From Gemmatimonadales bacterium (GTDB taxonomy: Bacteria; Gemmatimonadota; Gemmatimonadetes; Gemmatimonadales; GWC2-71-9), in the NCBI GenBank assembly GCA_019637315.1, contig JAHBVU010000003.1, positions 1 through 64,000 of the forward strand: a stretch of 64,000 bases of DNA, read 5' to 3'. The notes under the pieces are model-generated. The model saw only the letters and a program-made list of their open reading frames with translations, was not told the DNA's origin and made no database searches. Positions 1-8,609 of the stretch are shown here, in pieces. Both the position numbers and the translations under genes were made by a program. Within the stretch, counting starts at the first letter, position 1; the number at the start of each line of letters is the position of its first letter.

Positions 1-1096
1 GCAGCCAGAGGATCGGCTCGATCGGGCCGAGCACCACGCGCTCCAGCGGCTCCACGAAGACACCACGTCCGGCGTTGACGGGATAGCGGCGCTCCAGATC
101 CAGCGCGAGGGCGGCTGCTGCTTCCTGCGCAGCAGCCGGTTCCACGGTCGGCTGGAGGCGTCCGAGCAGCAGGAACGGATGGGTATAGCGTGGAAACGCG
201 GCTTCGTTCACCTGGAGCGGAAGCCACGCCTCCACCGGTCCACCGCGCGGATATGGCGCATGGTATGCCGCCCGCGCATGGATCTGGTCGATCCCCGTGC
301 TCGCCGCGTCCGGGACGACTCCGATCACGGTATACGCCTGATCGCCGAACGAGAGCGCGGCGCCGATCACAGCGGGGTCACCTGCCAGTCGCGAACGCCA
401 GAACCCCTCTGCGAGCACCGCGACCCGCGGCCCGCCGGGAGCGGTCTCATCCGAGGTAAAGAGCCGCCCAGCGATGGCACGAACGCCAAGGGTTTCGAAC
501 AAGCTTGCCGTAACGGCGAGGCTTCGGAGCCGGGTCGGCTCTGCCCCGGAAGAGGTGTAGCTCACCGCTGTGCCCTGGATGGCGGCCAGATTGGCCAAGG
601 TACCAGTGAGCCCAGCCTGAAAGTCGAGATAGTCGGGCCAAGAGCCCGGTTCCCTGGTCGTGCCGCTCCGGCGATCGGTTTCCCAGAGCATCACGAGCCG
701 GTCCGGCGCCTCGAAGGGGAGCGGCCGCAGCAAGACGCCATCGAGCACACTGACGATGGCCGTGTTGGCTCCGATCCCAAGCCCAAGGGTCACGACGGTC
801 ACGGCAGCGAACGCCGGCGCTCTCCGCAGCTGGCGTATGGCCTGCTTCGTATCGCGGGCAAGATCCTGCAGCAGCGTCACCCCGCGCGCCGCGCGCACCG
901 CCTCGCGCGTCTGGGTCACCCCGCCGAAGGCTACCCTGGCAAGGCGACGGGCCTCCTCGGCGTCATGGCCACGCTCGCGGTACTTCCGCTCCTCCATCTC
1001 CAAGTGGAAGCGGATTTCTTCCGCTGTGTCGTCATCTGCCGCGGTCCCGCTGTGGAGCGCCCGCCACCGGGCACGGATCTCGGTCCAGAGGCTCAT
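1..1096 (-). CDS. ADOP-family ABC transporter permease (MacB/FtsX-like), C-terminus cut by window edge
   Basis: The 365 visible residues are the N-terminal part of an ADOP (acidobacterial duplicated orphan permease) protein. They begin with a soluble helical stretch (MSLWTEIRARWRALHSG) containing EEIRFHLEMEERKYRERG, then a linker with LLQDLARDTKQAIRQLRR. A first membrane helix follows (PAFAAVTVVTLGLGIGANTA), and then the extracytoplasmic MacB-type domain. The frame is open to base 1, so the duplicated FtsX half lies outside the window. Family members are about 800 residues. The ATG overlaps the stop of the padR gene as ATGA, so the two are translationally coupled. PadR-ADOP pairs are a recurrent unit in Acidobacteria and Gemmatimonadota. 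The transported substrate is not known. No ATPase is encoded in the visible part, as expected for 'orphan' permeases. Confidence 0.9.
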   Translation of the reverse strand, partial: MSLWTEIRARWRALHSGTAADDDTAEEIRFHLEMEERKYRERGHDAEEARRLARVAFGGVTQTREAVRAARGVTLLQDLARDTKQAIRQLRRAPAFAAVTVVTLGLGIGANTAIVSVLDGVLLRPLPFEAPDRLVMLWETDRRSGTTREPGSWPDYLDFQAGLTGTLANLAAIQGTAVSYTSSGAEPTRLRSLAVTASLFETLGVRAIAGRLFTSDETAPGGPRVAVLAEGFWRSRLAGDPAVIGAALSFGDQAYTVIGVVPDAASTGIDQIHARAAYHAPYPRGGPVEAWLPLQVNEAAFPRYTHPFLLLGRLQPTVEPAAAQEAAAALALDLERRYPVNAGRGVFVEPLERVVLGPIEPILWL

Positions 1097-1437
1097 AGTG
1101 CTTCCCCCGACCACGCCAGGATCGAGTTGACGGCCTGCGACGAGCGCTCCCAGCCCTGCTGCTGCAGGGCAAGCTGGCACCGCCCGTCATCGGTCAACTC
1201 ATAGTACCGCGCTCGTCGGTTATTCTCTGTGATCCGCCACTCAGAGCGAATCCAGCCTCGGCGGCCAAGCCGCTCGAGGGCCGGATAGAGCGATCCTTGG
1301 TTGACCTGGAGCACCTGCCGGGAAAGCTGCTCGATCCGCTGGGTGATGCCCCACCCGTGCATCGGCTCGACTGAGAGAGTCTTCAGGATCAGCAGTTCCA
1401 TCGTTCCCTGGAGCAGGTCGGCGCGTTCTTCGAGCAT
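1093..1437 (-). CDS. PadR-family transcriptional repressor
   Basis: This 114-residue protein is a small winged-helix PadR regulator. It starts with LLQGTMELLILKTLS, followed by HGWGITQRIEQLS and the recognition and wing segment QGSLYPALERLGRRGWI. It ends with the usual RYYELTDDGR strand and a short dimerisation helix. The ATG at 1437 is preceded by an AGGGGG ribosome-binding site. It is the first gene of a two-gene unit with the ADOP permease. Two copies of one palindrome lie 87 to 137 bases upstream and are the obvious candidate operators, which implies autoregulation. The family assignment is firm. The inducing ligand cannot be read from the sequence. Confidence 0.93.
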   Translation of the reverse strand: MLEERADLLQGTMELLILKTLSVEPMHGWGITQRIEQLSRQVLQVNQGSLYPALERLGRRGWIRSEWRITENNRRARYYELTDDGRCQLALQQQGWERSSQAVNSILAWSGEAL

Positions 1438-1523
1438 TCAACACCCCCTCTGGATCCTGCCAGACCACCCGCCCGACCCAGCGCGAGAACGGTTCGACCT
1501 CGACCCGGTCGGCACCATGGCTT

Positions 1524-1574
1524 CTCTTGACTGTCGAGAGCAAAAATGAGCCCATTACTCTCGACCGTCAAGAG
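1524..1574 (-). promoter_or_regulatory. Paired palindromic operators and promoter of the padR-ADOP unit
   Basis: Two 17-bp dyads of the form CTCTnGACnGTCnAGAG lie at 1524-1540 and 1558-1574, with centres 34 bp apart (about three helical turns). The two copies are also inverted repeats of each other, with 16 of 17 positions matching. On the minus strand the upstream copy contains TTGACG (1571-1566), a good -35 element. A weak CATTTT follows 17 bp later (1548-1543), and the second palindrome would cover the start of transcription. This arrangement suits autorepression by the adjacent PadR protein. Binding by PadR is inferred from position only. Confidence 0.7.
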
Positions 1575-1620
1575 TTACGACGGAGTTCTTGCCAGGCGGC
1601 TCAGGAGCGACCAAACGACA

Positions 1621-1649
1621 GGGGCCCATCGATGTCATCGATGGGCCCC
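1621..1649 (-). terminator. Terminator-like hairpin at the end of the act operon
   Basis: Perfect 14-nt arms (GGGGCCCATCGATG and its complement) flank a single base, so the folded stem is about 12 bp. It lies 26 bp beyond the actF stop codon, on the exit side. There is no long U-tract (the minus-strand sequence after it reads TGTCGTTTGG), so it may act imperfectly or partly by strength of the stem. Confidence 0.7.
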
Positions 1650-1674
1650 TGTGTGCGGATCAGCTGATCTGCCG

Positions 1675-3009
1675 TTACGCCGGCTGCCCCTGCGGCTGTC
1701 CGGGGTCGCCGGCCTCATCCTCATGGTGGGCCCCGTGGCCCGCTTCATGGTCGGCCGCGATCTGCGCCAAGCGCGGTGAGACCATCGGATAGGTCCTGCC
1801 AAAGAGTGCGTAGCAGAAGAGGAACAGACCCAGCATGAGGAGGGTCGGGCCAAGTTCAGGCAGGCCGAAGATCGGACCGCTGCCGGCCGTAATCGAGGGC
1901 AGCACGAGCAGGTAGCGCTCCAACCAGAGCGAGCTGGCGCTGACGAGAGCAAAGAGCCCGAGGACCAGCGGCGACTTCTTCGCCGCGATAAACAGGAGCC
2001 CCCAGAACGGCAGCAGGAACATCCCGATAAACACGATCCGCGCCACCGGCATCCACTCGCCCCAGAGACGCTGGAACACGAAGCCGGTTTCTTCCGGGAT
2101 ATTGCCGTACCAGATCACGAGGAACTGTGACCACATCAGGTAGGCCCAGAAGATCGTAAAGCCGAAACAGAGCTTACCCAGATCGTGACGTTGCTTGGGC
2201 GTGACCAGGTCCGTAATGCCCAGGTGGCGACGGGTGTACAGCATCAGGAGCGCCAGCACGGTATGGGCACCGAGGAAGGAGCCCATGAAGTACCAGCCAC
2301 CGAGCAGGTTACTGAACCAGTGCGGCTGCAACGCCTGGATCCCGTCGAAACCGATCAGGCTGAAGACGAGCGCGTACAGTACCACGTAGCCCGCGGCGAA
2401 TCGGTTGGTCGAGGCGCGCTGGGTCTCGACGGCAGCCTCGGAGCCATCAAAGCCCTGCGTTGCGGCCTCATAGCGGGCCTTGCGGTCGTCGCCGACCGTG
2501 TTGCGTGCCAGGAACATGTCGCCCACCATATCGGAGCGGATCATCTTCCAGCCGACCCAGTAAAGGGCCGCCATGCCGACGAGCAGCCGACCGAACATGA
2601 ACGGCTTCGACAACCAAACCGCTTTGCCGTGCGGCAGCGAATGCAGCTGCTCGTACATGTGACCGTAAATCGAGTGATACCCCACCGTGAAGATCAGGAT
2701 GAGCCCGATCAGGGATACCACCGCAAAAAAGACGTGGGCCGCGGCAAACCTGACGATGACGCCCGACCACTTGGCGTTCGCCAGCTTGTTCGCAGCAACC
2801 AGAGCCAAACTGCCGCCGGTCAGGCCGGTGAAGTAGATCCAGTTGACGTGAAAGAGCTGCCAGGCGCGCTCGCTCTCGCCCGAGAACAACGAGAGCGCGA
2901 AGAGCGCGGCTCCAACGGCCGCCAGGGCCAGCCCCACCGTCCACAGCAGGTTGAAGCGCCCCGCATTGCCGCGAACGATGATGCGTTCGCGCTGTGCCGC
3001 TCGGCTCAT
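1675..3009 (-). CDS. actF: Alternative complex III membrane subunit ActF
   Basis: This 444-residue integral membrane protein is the last gene of the act operon. It has about ten hydrophobic helices, including one near residues 22-42 (WTVGLALAAVGAALFALSLF) and several between 205 and 400. ActF is a NrfD-related quinol-side subunit without cofactors that pairs with ActC in the menaquinol:cytochrome c oxidoreductase. The C-terminal 35 residues are a polar tail rich in His, Glu and Gly. Its ATG overlaps the actE stop as ATGA. The length and position match ActF of other bacteria. Confidence 0.9.
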   Translation of the reverse strand: MSRAAQRERIIVRGNAGRFNLLWTVGLALAAVGAALFALSLFSGESERAWQLFHVNWIYFTGLTGGSLALVAANKLANAKWSGVIVRFAAAHVFFAVVSLIGLILIFTVGYHSIYGHMYEQLHSLPHGKAVWLSKPFMFGRLLVGMAALYWVGWKMIRSDMVGDMFLARNTVGDDRKARYEAATQGFDGSEAAVETQRASTNRFAAGYVVLYALVFSLIGFDGIQALQPHWFSNLLGGWYFMGSFLGAHTVLALLMLYTRRHLGITDLVTPKQRHDLGKLCFGFTIFWAYLMWSQFLVIWYGNIPEETGFVFQRLWGEWMPVARIVFIGMFLLPFWGLLFIAAKKSPLVLGLFALVSASSLWLERYLLVLPSITAGSGPIFGLPELGPTLLMLGLFLFCYALFGRTYPMVSPRLAQIAADHEAGHGAHHEDEAGDPGQPQGQPA

Positions 3010-3626
3010 TGGCTGGCTCCTTCCGCCACCGCAGCAGTCGCGGGCGGCGTGATCCCTTGCAGGTGCCGCATATAGTTCACCACGGCCCAGCGGTCATGCT
3101 GCCGAAAGATCTTGTCACCGTACATTGGCATGATACCGCGGCCATAGCGCACGATGCTGTACAGGTACCCGTCCGATAATCCCTTGGCCTTGTCGGTCAG
3201 CAGGGACTGCGCGCCTAATCGAACACCGACCGGACCGTCTCCCGCACCCGAATCACCGTGACAAACCGTGCAGAAGTTCCGGTAGACCTCTTCCCCGCGC
3301 TTCAGCGTTTCGGAGAACTCGGCAACGGTCGGGTTGCGCACCCTGGCGGCCGCGAGCGTGTCGAAGCCGTACATAGGCACGGGTCCCGAGAAATTCAGGA
3401 GTCCCCAATCCGCCTCCCCGCCGGTGATCGGCACCGATCCCTTCGGGGTGTACCGAGGAATGTCAGCCCGCTGATATGGCGATGGCGTGGGCGACTTGAT
3501 CATATGATCGAACCACGGCACGGCCTTCATCAGGTCGTCGGGCGACGGCAGCGTGTCGTAGTACCAGTTGCAGCCCGACAGCCCCGCCAGAAGGCCGAGG
3601 GTCGCGAGCAGTCGCTTACGCGCCAT
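3006..3626 (-). CDS. actE: Alternative complex III monohaem cytochrome c subunit ActE
   Basis: This 206-residue lipoprotein has a signal sequence ending in the lipobox LAGLSGC. A single haem-binding motif, CTVCH, lies near residue 120. The distal Met ligand is probably in the MPMYGDKIF segment, as in class I cytochromes c. ActE passes electrons from the pentahaem ActA to a downstream acceptor on the periplasmic side. The ATG overlaps the end of actD by 11 bp, and the stop overlaps the start of actF. Confidence 0.92.
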   Translation of the reverse strand: MARKRLLATLGLLAGLSGCNWYYDTLPSPDDLMKAVPWFDHMIKSPTPSPYQRADIPRYTPKGSVPITGGEADWGLLNFSGPVPMYGFDTLAAARVRNPTVAEFSETLKRGEEVYRNFCTVCHGDSGAGDGPVGVRLGAQSLLTDKAKGLSDGYLYSIVRYGRGIMPMYGDKIFRQHDRWAVVNYMRHLQGITPPATAAVAEGASQ

Positions 3627-4134
3627 GTTCCGTCACCTCGTCTGAACCGATTTCTTCCAGAAACTTCCGAACTCCGTTCCGCTGGTCCGGCGGGCACGGC
3701 ACAAACAAACCGATGGTGTCGTCACTGAACTCGGGCTTGAATGGGCGTCCTTTGAGGGACTTGAGCGCGGAGAGAATGATGACGCCCGCCACCGTGGAGA
3801 GCGAGCCGTACAGAATCGTCAGCTCGAAGGCAATCACGACGTAAGGCGGAATCGCCCCGATCGGCTTGCCACCGACGAGAAGCGGCCAGTCGTAGGACAT
3901 CCAGAGGGTCAGCCCGAATCCGGCACCCAAGCCGATCAAACCGCCGATCAGCGTGAAGGCACGGACCCAGCTGGTCTTGTGCTCGAGCGCTTCTTCGATG
4001 TGGTGATTGTGTGCGGCCGTATAGACGGTCAGATCCCGGTATCCCCGAGCCCTGAGGCCTTTGATGGCATCAATTGCCGAGTCCTCGAACTTGAACGCAG
4101 CAAGCACACCCGAGAGGGTCTTGGCAGCCATCAA
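3616..4134 (-). CDS. actD: Alternative complex III subunit ActD (DUF3341)
   Basis: This 172-residue protein matches the DUF3341/ActD type. It has an N-terminal cytoplasmic domain beginning with a strand-helix stretch (LSGVLAAFKFEDSAIDAIKG), then two transmembrane helices at about residues 60-85 and 100-125, and a C-terminal cytoplasmic tail. ActD is a structural subunit with no cofactor. Its ATG overlaps the actC stop as ATGA. The assignment rests on length, the two-helix layout and position between actC and actE. Confidence 0.92.
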   Translation of the reverse strand: MMAAKTLSGVLAAFKFEDSAIDAIKGLRARGYRDLTVYTAAHNHHIEEALEHKTSWVRAFTLIGGLIGLGAGFGLTLWMSYDWPLLVGGKPIGAIPPYVVIAFELTILYGSLSTVAGVIILSALKSLKGRPFKPEFSDDTIGLFVPCPPDQRNGVRKFLEEIGSDEVTEHGA

Positions 4135-5480
4135 TGCCCTCCCTTCTTACGGCGCGGCATCGGAATCATCTCCTTGATCTCCTGGATCGCGACGACCGGG
4201 AAGGTCTTAGCGAACAACAGGAAGTACATCCCGAACCATCCGAACGAGCCGATCAGAATGCCCCAGTCAGCCCAAGTCGGATTCATGCGGTCCCAGGCAA
4301 ACGGAATGAAGTCGTTGGCCAGTGACGACGAGATGATGACGTAACGCTCAAACCACATTCCGATATTGATGAAGATCGAAATGACGAAAAGCGCAGTCAG
4401 GTTCTGCCGGATTTTCTTGAACCAGAGCAACTGGGACACAAACGCGTTGCAGATGATCATGGTCCAGCCGGACCACCAGAGCGGACCGAACGCACGGAGC
4501 CAGAAGGTCGTCTGCTCAAAGGTGTTGCCACTGTACCAGGCGATGAAATACTCCATCGCATAGGCGTAGAACAGAATCGTGCCGGTCAGTAGCGTGAGCT
4601 TGGCCAGATTGTCGAAGTGGTAGTCCGTGATCATGTGCTCGATCTTGAGCACTTTTCGGAGCGGAATCACCAGCGTCAACACCATGCCGATGCCGGAATA
4701 GATCGCACCGGCAACGAAGTAGGGAGCGAAGATGGTGCCGTGCCATCCGGGGATGACCGACACGGCGAAGTCCCAAGAGACGACCGAGTGCACCGACAGC
4801 ACCAGAGGCGCCGCCAGCGCTGCCATGAAGCCATAGCCCTTGACGTAGTGTCGCCACTGGCTGTCCGCACCGGTCCAGCCTAGGGACAGCGAGCCGTACA
4901 CCTTTTTGCGCCAGCCGGTGACCTTGTCGCGCACGGCCGCAATGTCGGGGATGAGCCCGACCACGAGGAACGTGGCTGACACGGTGAAGTAGGTCGAGAT
5001 GGCAAAGACGTCCCAGACCAGGGGCGACTTGAAGTTCGGCCAGAGGAATCGCTGGTTCGGGTACGGCAGCAGCCAGTAGAAGATCCACTGACGTCCGATA
5101 TGAATGATCGGGAACAGTGCCGCCGTCATAACGGCGAACACGGTCATGGCTTCGGTCGATCGGTACACCGCCGTTCGCCAGGGCGATCGGAAGAGGAACA
5201 GAATCGCGGAAATCAGGGTTCCCGCGTGGCCGATACCGACCCAGAAGACGAAGGTCGTGATGTAGACGGACCAGAAGATCGGCGGCTGATAGCCCGCCAG
5301 ACCAAGACCTTCCTTGAGGAGCGCAACGAAGGTAACGGCACCAATCAGGAACATCGCGATGGCGCCGAAGAGCGCCATGTAGTAGCCGCGACTCGGTGTC
5401 TCGAGTGTCTTGACGACGTCACGAGTGACGTCGGCGTGGCTCATGTCCTGGTGCGGCATCCCGTGTGGCATCGCGGTCAT
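4131..5480 (-). CDS. actC: Alternative complex III quinol-oxidising membrane subunit ActC (NrfD/PsrC family)
   Basis: This 449-residue polytopic protein of the NrfD/PsrC family has about ten membrane helices. ActC holds the quinol site and contacts the iron-sulfur arm of ActB. Family features visible are FWVGIGHAGTLISAILFLF near residue 80 and the helix pair around PIIHIGRQWIFYWLLPYP. The N-terminus is His- and Met-rich (MPHGMPHQDMSHAD). It starts 4 bp after actB and overlaps actD by 4 bp. Confidence 0.94.
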   Translation of the reverse strand: MTAMPHGMPHQDMSHADVTRDVVKTLETPSRGYYMALFGAIAMFLIGAVTFVALLKEGLGLAGYQPPIFWSVYITTFVFWVGIGHAGTLISAILFLFRSPWRTAVYRSTEAMTVFAVMTAALFPIIHIGRQWIFYWLLPYPNQRFLWPNFKSPLVWDVFAISTYFTVSATFLVVGLIPDIAAVRDKVTGWRKKVYGSLSLGWTGADSQWRHYVKGYGFMAALAAPLVLSVHSVVSWDFAVSVIPGWHGTIFAPYFVAGAIYSGIGMVLTLVIPLRKVLKIEHMITDYHFDNLAKLTLLTGTILFYAYAMEYFIAWYSGNTFEQTTFWLRAFGPLWWSGWTMIICNAFVSQLLWFKKIRQNLTALFVISIFINIGMWFERYVIISSSLANDFIPFAWDRMNPTWADWGILIGSFGWFGMYFLLFAKTFPVVAIQEIKEMIPMPRRKKGGH

Positions 5481-5484
5481 TGGA

Positions 5485-8400
5485 TTAGGCCTCCGATCCC
5501 GCCACGACCTTGGCCAAGTAGGTCACGGACGGCCGCACGTTGATGAGGTCGAGCACCTGATAGGCACGCGGATCACGCGCCGCGCGGCTCACCTGGCTGT
5601 TCGGATCGGTGATGTCACCGAAGGTGATGGCGCCGGATGCACAGGCCTGAGCGCATGCGGTCTGAATCTCGCCGTCGCGCACCGACCGATCTTCGAGTCG
5701 GGCCTGATGCTGCGCCGAGCGGATCCGCTGCACACAGAAGGTGCACTTCTCCATCACACCGCGCGCCCGCACCGTGACGTCCGGGTTGAGCTGGAGGTTG
5801 AGCGGCTCCGGAAAGGCGCGCTGATTGTACGCGTACCAGTTGAAGTAGCGCACCTTGTAAGGGCAGTTATTGGCGCAGAACCGGGTGCCGACACAACGAT
5901 TGTACACCTGACCATTGAGTCCGTCAGGCGTATTGTACGCTGCGTAGACCGGGCAAACCGGCTCGCACGGGGCGTTCTCACAATGCTGGCACAGCATCGG
6001 GATGACTCGAGCCGAGAACGGTTCGCCGTCCTCGCCGCCGTGGTAGTAGCGCTCGATCCGGAGCCAGCTCATTTCGCGACCGCGGAAAATTTCCTCCTCA
6101 CCCACGGTCGGAATGTTATTCTCGGCGTAGCAGGCGGTGACGCACGCAGAGCACCCGGTGCACTTGGCCAGGTCGATGACCTGATGCCATTGCGGGTGGT
6201 TGCCACGATACTCACCGAACTTCCGCTTCTCGACCTGCGCCTCGCGGAACCCGGCAATGGCTTCGAGTTCCTTGTCGGTGTTGATGTGGTGCTCTTCGCC
6301 GCCCTGTTCGTAGTACGCCTGCTTGACGGTCAAGCCACGTGCCGCGAGCGCGAGCGGCATTGTCTCTGTGATTCCCCGGCCGAGTTCACGCGGGTTACCC
6401 TCGGTCTTGGCGACCTTCCGGTAGCGGCCCGTCTTCTCGACCTTGATCTTGGTCGAAAGGTACGGCAGGAAGCCCTGACCATCGGCGGCCGAGAGCAGGT
6501 CGAGGGCGTTGACGCCGCGCCCAGTGGCGTAGCGACCGAACTCCGAGTGGCCCAAGCCGAGCGGCATCGCGAGCACGTCCTTGCGAATGCCAGGGTAGAC
6601 ATAGACCTGCGCTTCGATCGATCCGGCAGGCGAGACCAGACGAAGGATCTCGCCCTCCCGCACGTCGATGGCGCGGGCCGTCTCGGGATTCAGCTCAACC
6701 CAAGACTGCCAGGTAATCTTCGTGACGGGATCAGGAATCTCGAGCAGCCAGGGGCGATTGGCACCTCGGCCGTCGTGATAGTGAAGACTCGGGAATGGCG
6801 CGAAGATAAACTCGCCGTCGCCGTCCAGGGTGGGCGCCTGCGGGGCAAACGACGCAGCGGTGCTCGCCAGCCGCACCGGCGTCGCCGGCGCGGGAGTGTC
6901 GTAAACGCCGCCGCGGGCGAGCGCCGCGCGCCAGAACGCCTCCGTGTCGGCTGCGCCACGGCTGCGCGCAAAATCCGCCCAGACACTCTTCAAATGGGCT
7001 TCGAACGTCGGCGCGCTGAACGTCGCCGCCATGGTGCCGCCCAGCTTGCGGGCCGTCTGCAGCAGCACGTCGCCCGTCGACACGTTCTTGAAGACCCGCT
7101 CCATGACCGGCTGCATCAGCCCGCGCACCCCCGCCCGAGGGCGCGCATCGTCCCACCGCTCCAGCGAGTGGAGATTGGGAATCAGGAGGTCGGAGGCCGC
7201 AGCCGTCTCGTCGAAGTAGAGGCTGGTCGAGACCTTGAATCGTACCTTGTCGAGTGCCGACCGGAACCCGCCGCTCTTGGGCAGCGTGAAGAGCGGATTG
7301 ACATCGTGGAAGATCACGACATCGATCTCACCCGCCTCCATGGCGCGTTCCAGGCCGAGCATGGCCCCGTAGCCGTCGCCGCCCGAGTTGCCACCCCCAA
7401 ACCGGACCGTCGTTCCGACGTTGCCCGCGAGGTAGTTGAGCAGGTTGACCGCAGCGCAGAGATCCGCCGCTCCGCGATGCTGCGCCCCGATACCACCGGC
7501 CACCGCGAGGCTCGGCGCATGGGACACGAACTCGTCGTAGAAGCGGCGGATCTGATCGGAAGCAAGGCCAGTATCCGCGGCAACCCGTTCCAGTCCGTAG
7601 CCCGCGAGCAGGGGCCGAAGGGCGGCGGCATCCGCCGGCAGATTCGCACGGGTATTGATCACGGCGTTGGCCAGGCCGAGAACCAACGACGTTTCTGAGC
7701 CCGGAATCGGCGCGAGCCACTGGTCGGCATTGACGCCCGTCAGCGACATGCGGGGTCCGACGTACACGAACTTGGCCATCTGCCGGCCGACGAAGCCGTG
7801 GGCCTGGGCAAAGCCTCGCTCGTTCTCGATCGGGCCGTTCCAGGTCTCGAGGAAGTCGGCGCCGAACGACACGATGTACTTGGCCGCGGCAAAGTCGTGG
7901 GCGGGAATCTCGTCGAGCCCAAAGATCCGCTGACTCGCCAGCCGGAGCGGCTCGTGGTCGAACGCCTGATAGCGCACCAGCCGGCCGCCGAGCGTCGAGA
8001 CCCACTGAGCCATCAGGTCGGACATGGTTCCGGCCCCTGCTCCGCTCACGATCGCCACGCGCGACCCTGCAGTTCGGAGTTCGGCCGCCAGTTGGTCGAT
8101 CGCCTCGTTCCAGAGGATCTCGGCGTGCTTGCCGGCCGCGTTGCGCAGCTTGGGGCCCTTCAGCCGATCGGGATTGTAGAGTCCCTGGAGCGACGCCTGC
8201 CCCCGAGAGCACAGCGCGCCCCCGTTGACCGGATGCTCGGGATTGCCCTCGAGCTTGATAGCCCGACCCTCACGGGTCCGGACATGCAGGCCACAGCCTC
8301 CTGCGCATTCACCGCAGGTGCTCGCGTAGACCGTCGGTATGCTGGGCACCTGGTCTTCTGACTGGACCAGATACGGAATCAGCTTCTCGACCTTGCCCGT

Positions 8401-8490
8401 GGAGCACCCCGAAAGCGCGGCGGAGCCGGCACCGGCTACGCCCACAACCTTCAGAAATCGGCGTCGATCCAAGGCTTCGTTGTCTGCCAT
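5485..8490 (-). CDS. actB: Alternative complex III iron-sulfur subunit ActB (molybdopterin-type plus ferredoxin domains)
   Basis: This protein of about 1001 residues fuses an inactive molybdopterin-oxidoreductase-like domain to a four-cluster ferredoxin domain. A Tat signal (DRRRFLKVVG) is followed by a Cys in SGC that could be lipidated. An N-terminal cluster motif reads CGECAGGCGLHV with a later CSRGQ. The C-terminal part has CTGCSACVTAC, CQHCENAPCEPVCP, FCANNCP and CTFCVQRI motifs. I placed the start at the ATG at 8490, which has AGGAG five bases upstream. The upstream in-frame GTG (8508) would put that ribosome-binding site inside the gene. In known complexes ActB carries electrons between the quinol site and the haems. 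Confidence 0.95.
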   Translation of the reverse strand: MADNEALDRRRFLKVVGVAGAGSAALSGCSTGKVEKLIPYLVQSEDQVPSIPTVYASTCGECAGGCGLHVRTREGRAIKLEGNPEHPVNGGALCSRGQASLQGLYNPDRLKGPKLRNAAGKHAEILWNEAIDQLAAELRTAGSRVAIVSGAGAGTMSDLMAQWVSTLGGRLVRYQAFDHEPLRLASQRIFGLDEIPAHDFAAAKYIVSFGADFLETWNGPIENERGFAQAHGFVGRQMAKFVYVGPRMSLTGVNADQWLAPIPGSETSLVLGLANAVINTRANLPADAAALRPLLAGYGLERVAADTGLASDQIRRFYDEFVSHAPSLAVAGGIGAQHRGAADLCAAVNLLNYLAGNVGTTVRFGGGNSGGDGYGAMLGLERAMEAGEIDVVIFHDVNPLFTLPKSGGFRSALDKVRFKVSTSLYFDETAAASDLLIPNLHSLERWDDARPRAGVRGLMQPVMERVFKNVSTGDVLLQTARKLGGTMAATFSAPTFEAHLKSVWADFARSRGAADTEAFWRAALARGGVYDTPAPATPVRLASTAASFAPQAPTLDGDGEFIFAPFPSLHYHDGRGANRPWLLEIPDPVTKITWQSWVELNPETARAIDVREGEILRLVSPAGSIEAQVYVYPGIRKDVLAMPLGLGHSEFGRYATGRGVNALDLLSAADGQGFLPYLSTKIKVEKTGRYRKVAKTEGNPRELGRGITETMPLALAARGLTVKQAYYEQGGEEHHINTDKELEAIAGFREAQVEKRKFGEYRGNHPQWHQVIDLAKCTGCSACVTACYAENNIPTVGEEEIFRGREMSWLRIERYYHGGEDGEPFSARVIPMLCQHCENAPCEPVCPVYAAYNTPDGLNGQVYNRCVGTRFCANNCPYKVRYFNWYAYNQRAFPEPLNLQLNPDVTVRARGVMEKCTFCVQRIRSAQHQARLEDRSVRDGEIQTACAQACASGAITFGDITDPNSQVSRAARDPRAYQVLDLINVRPSVTYLAKVVAGSEA

Positions 8491-8609
8491 TCCCTCTCCT
8501 ATCGGCACGGACCCGGTTGCGTCCGCCGCCCTATCCTGCCGTGACCGTCCGGTTCGACGTCCCGGCCCAATCGCCTGGTAACCTGCGCTGTTCTACCGTT
8601 GTGCTGCAC

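Noticed and set aside
5410-7698. 762-residue open frame on the plus strand opposite actB
   Set aside because: It is antisense to a gene with clear Fe-S motifs. Long antisense frames are expected in high-GC DNA with strong third-position bias. Its translation is Arg/Val/Glu-rich with no known motif.
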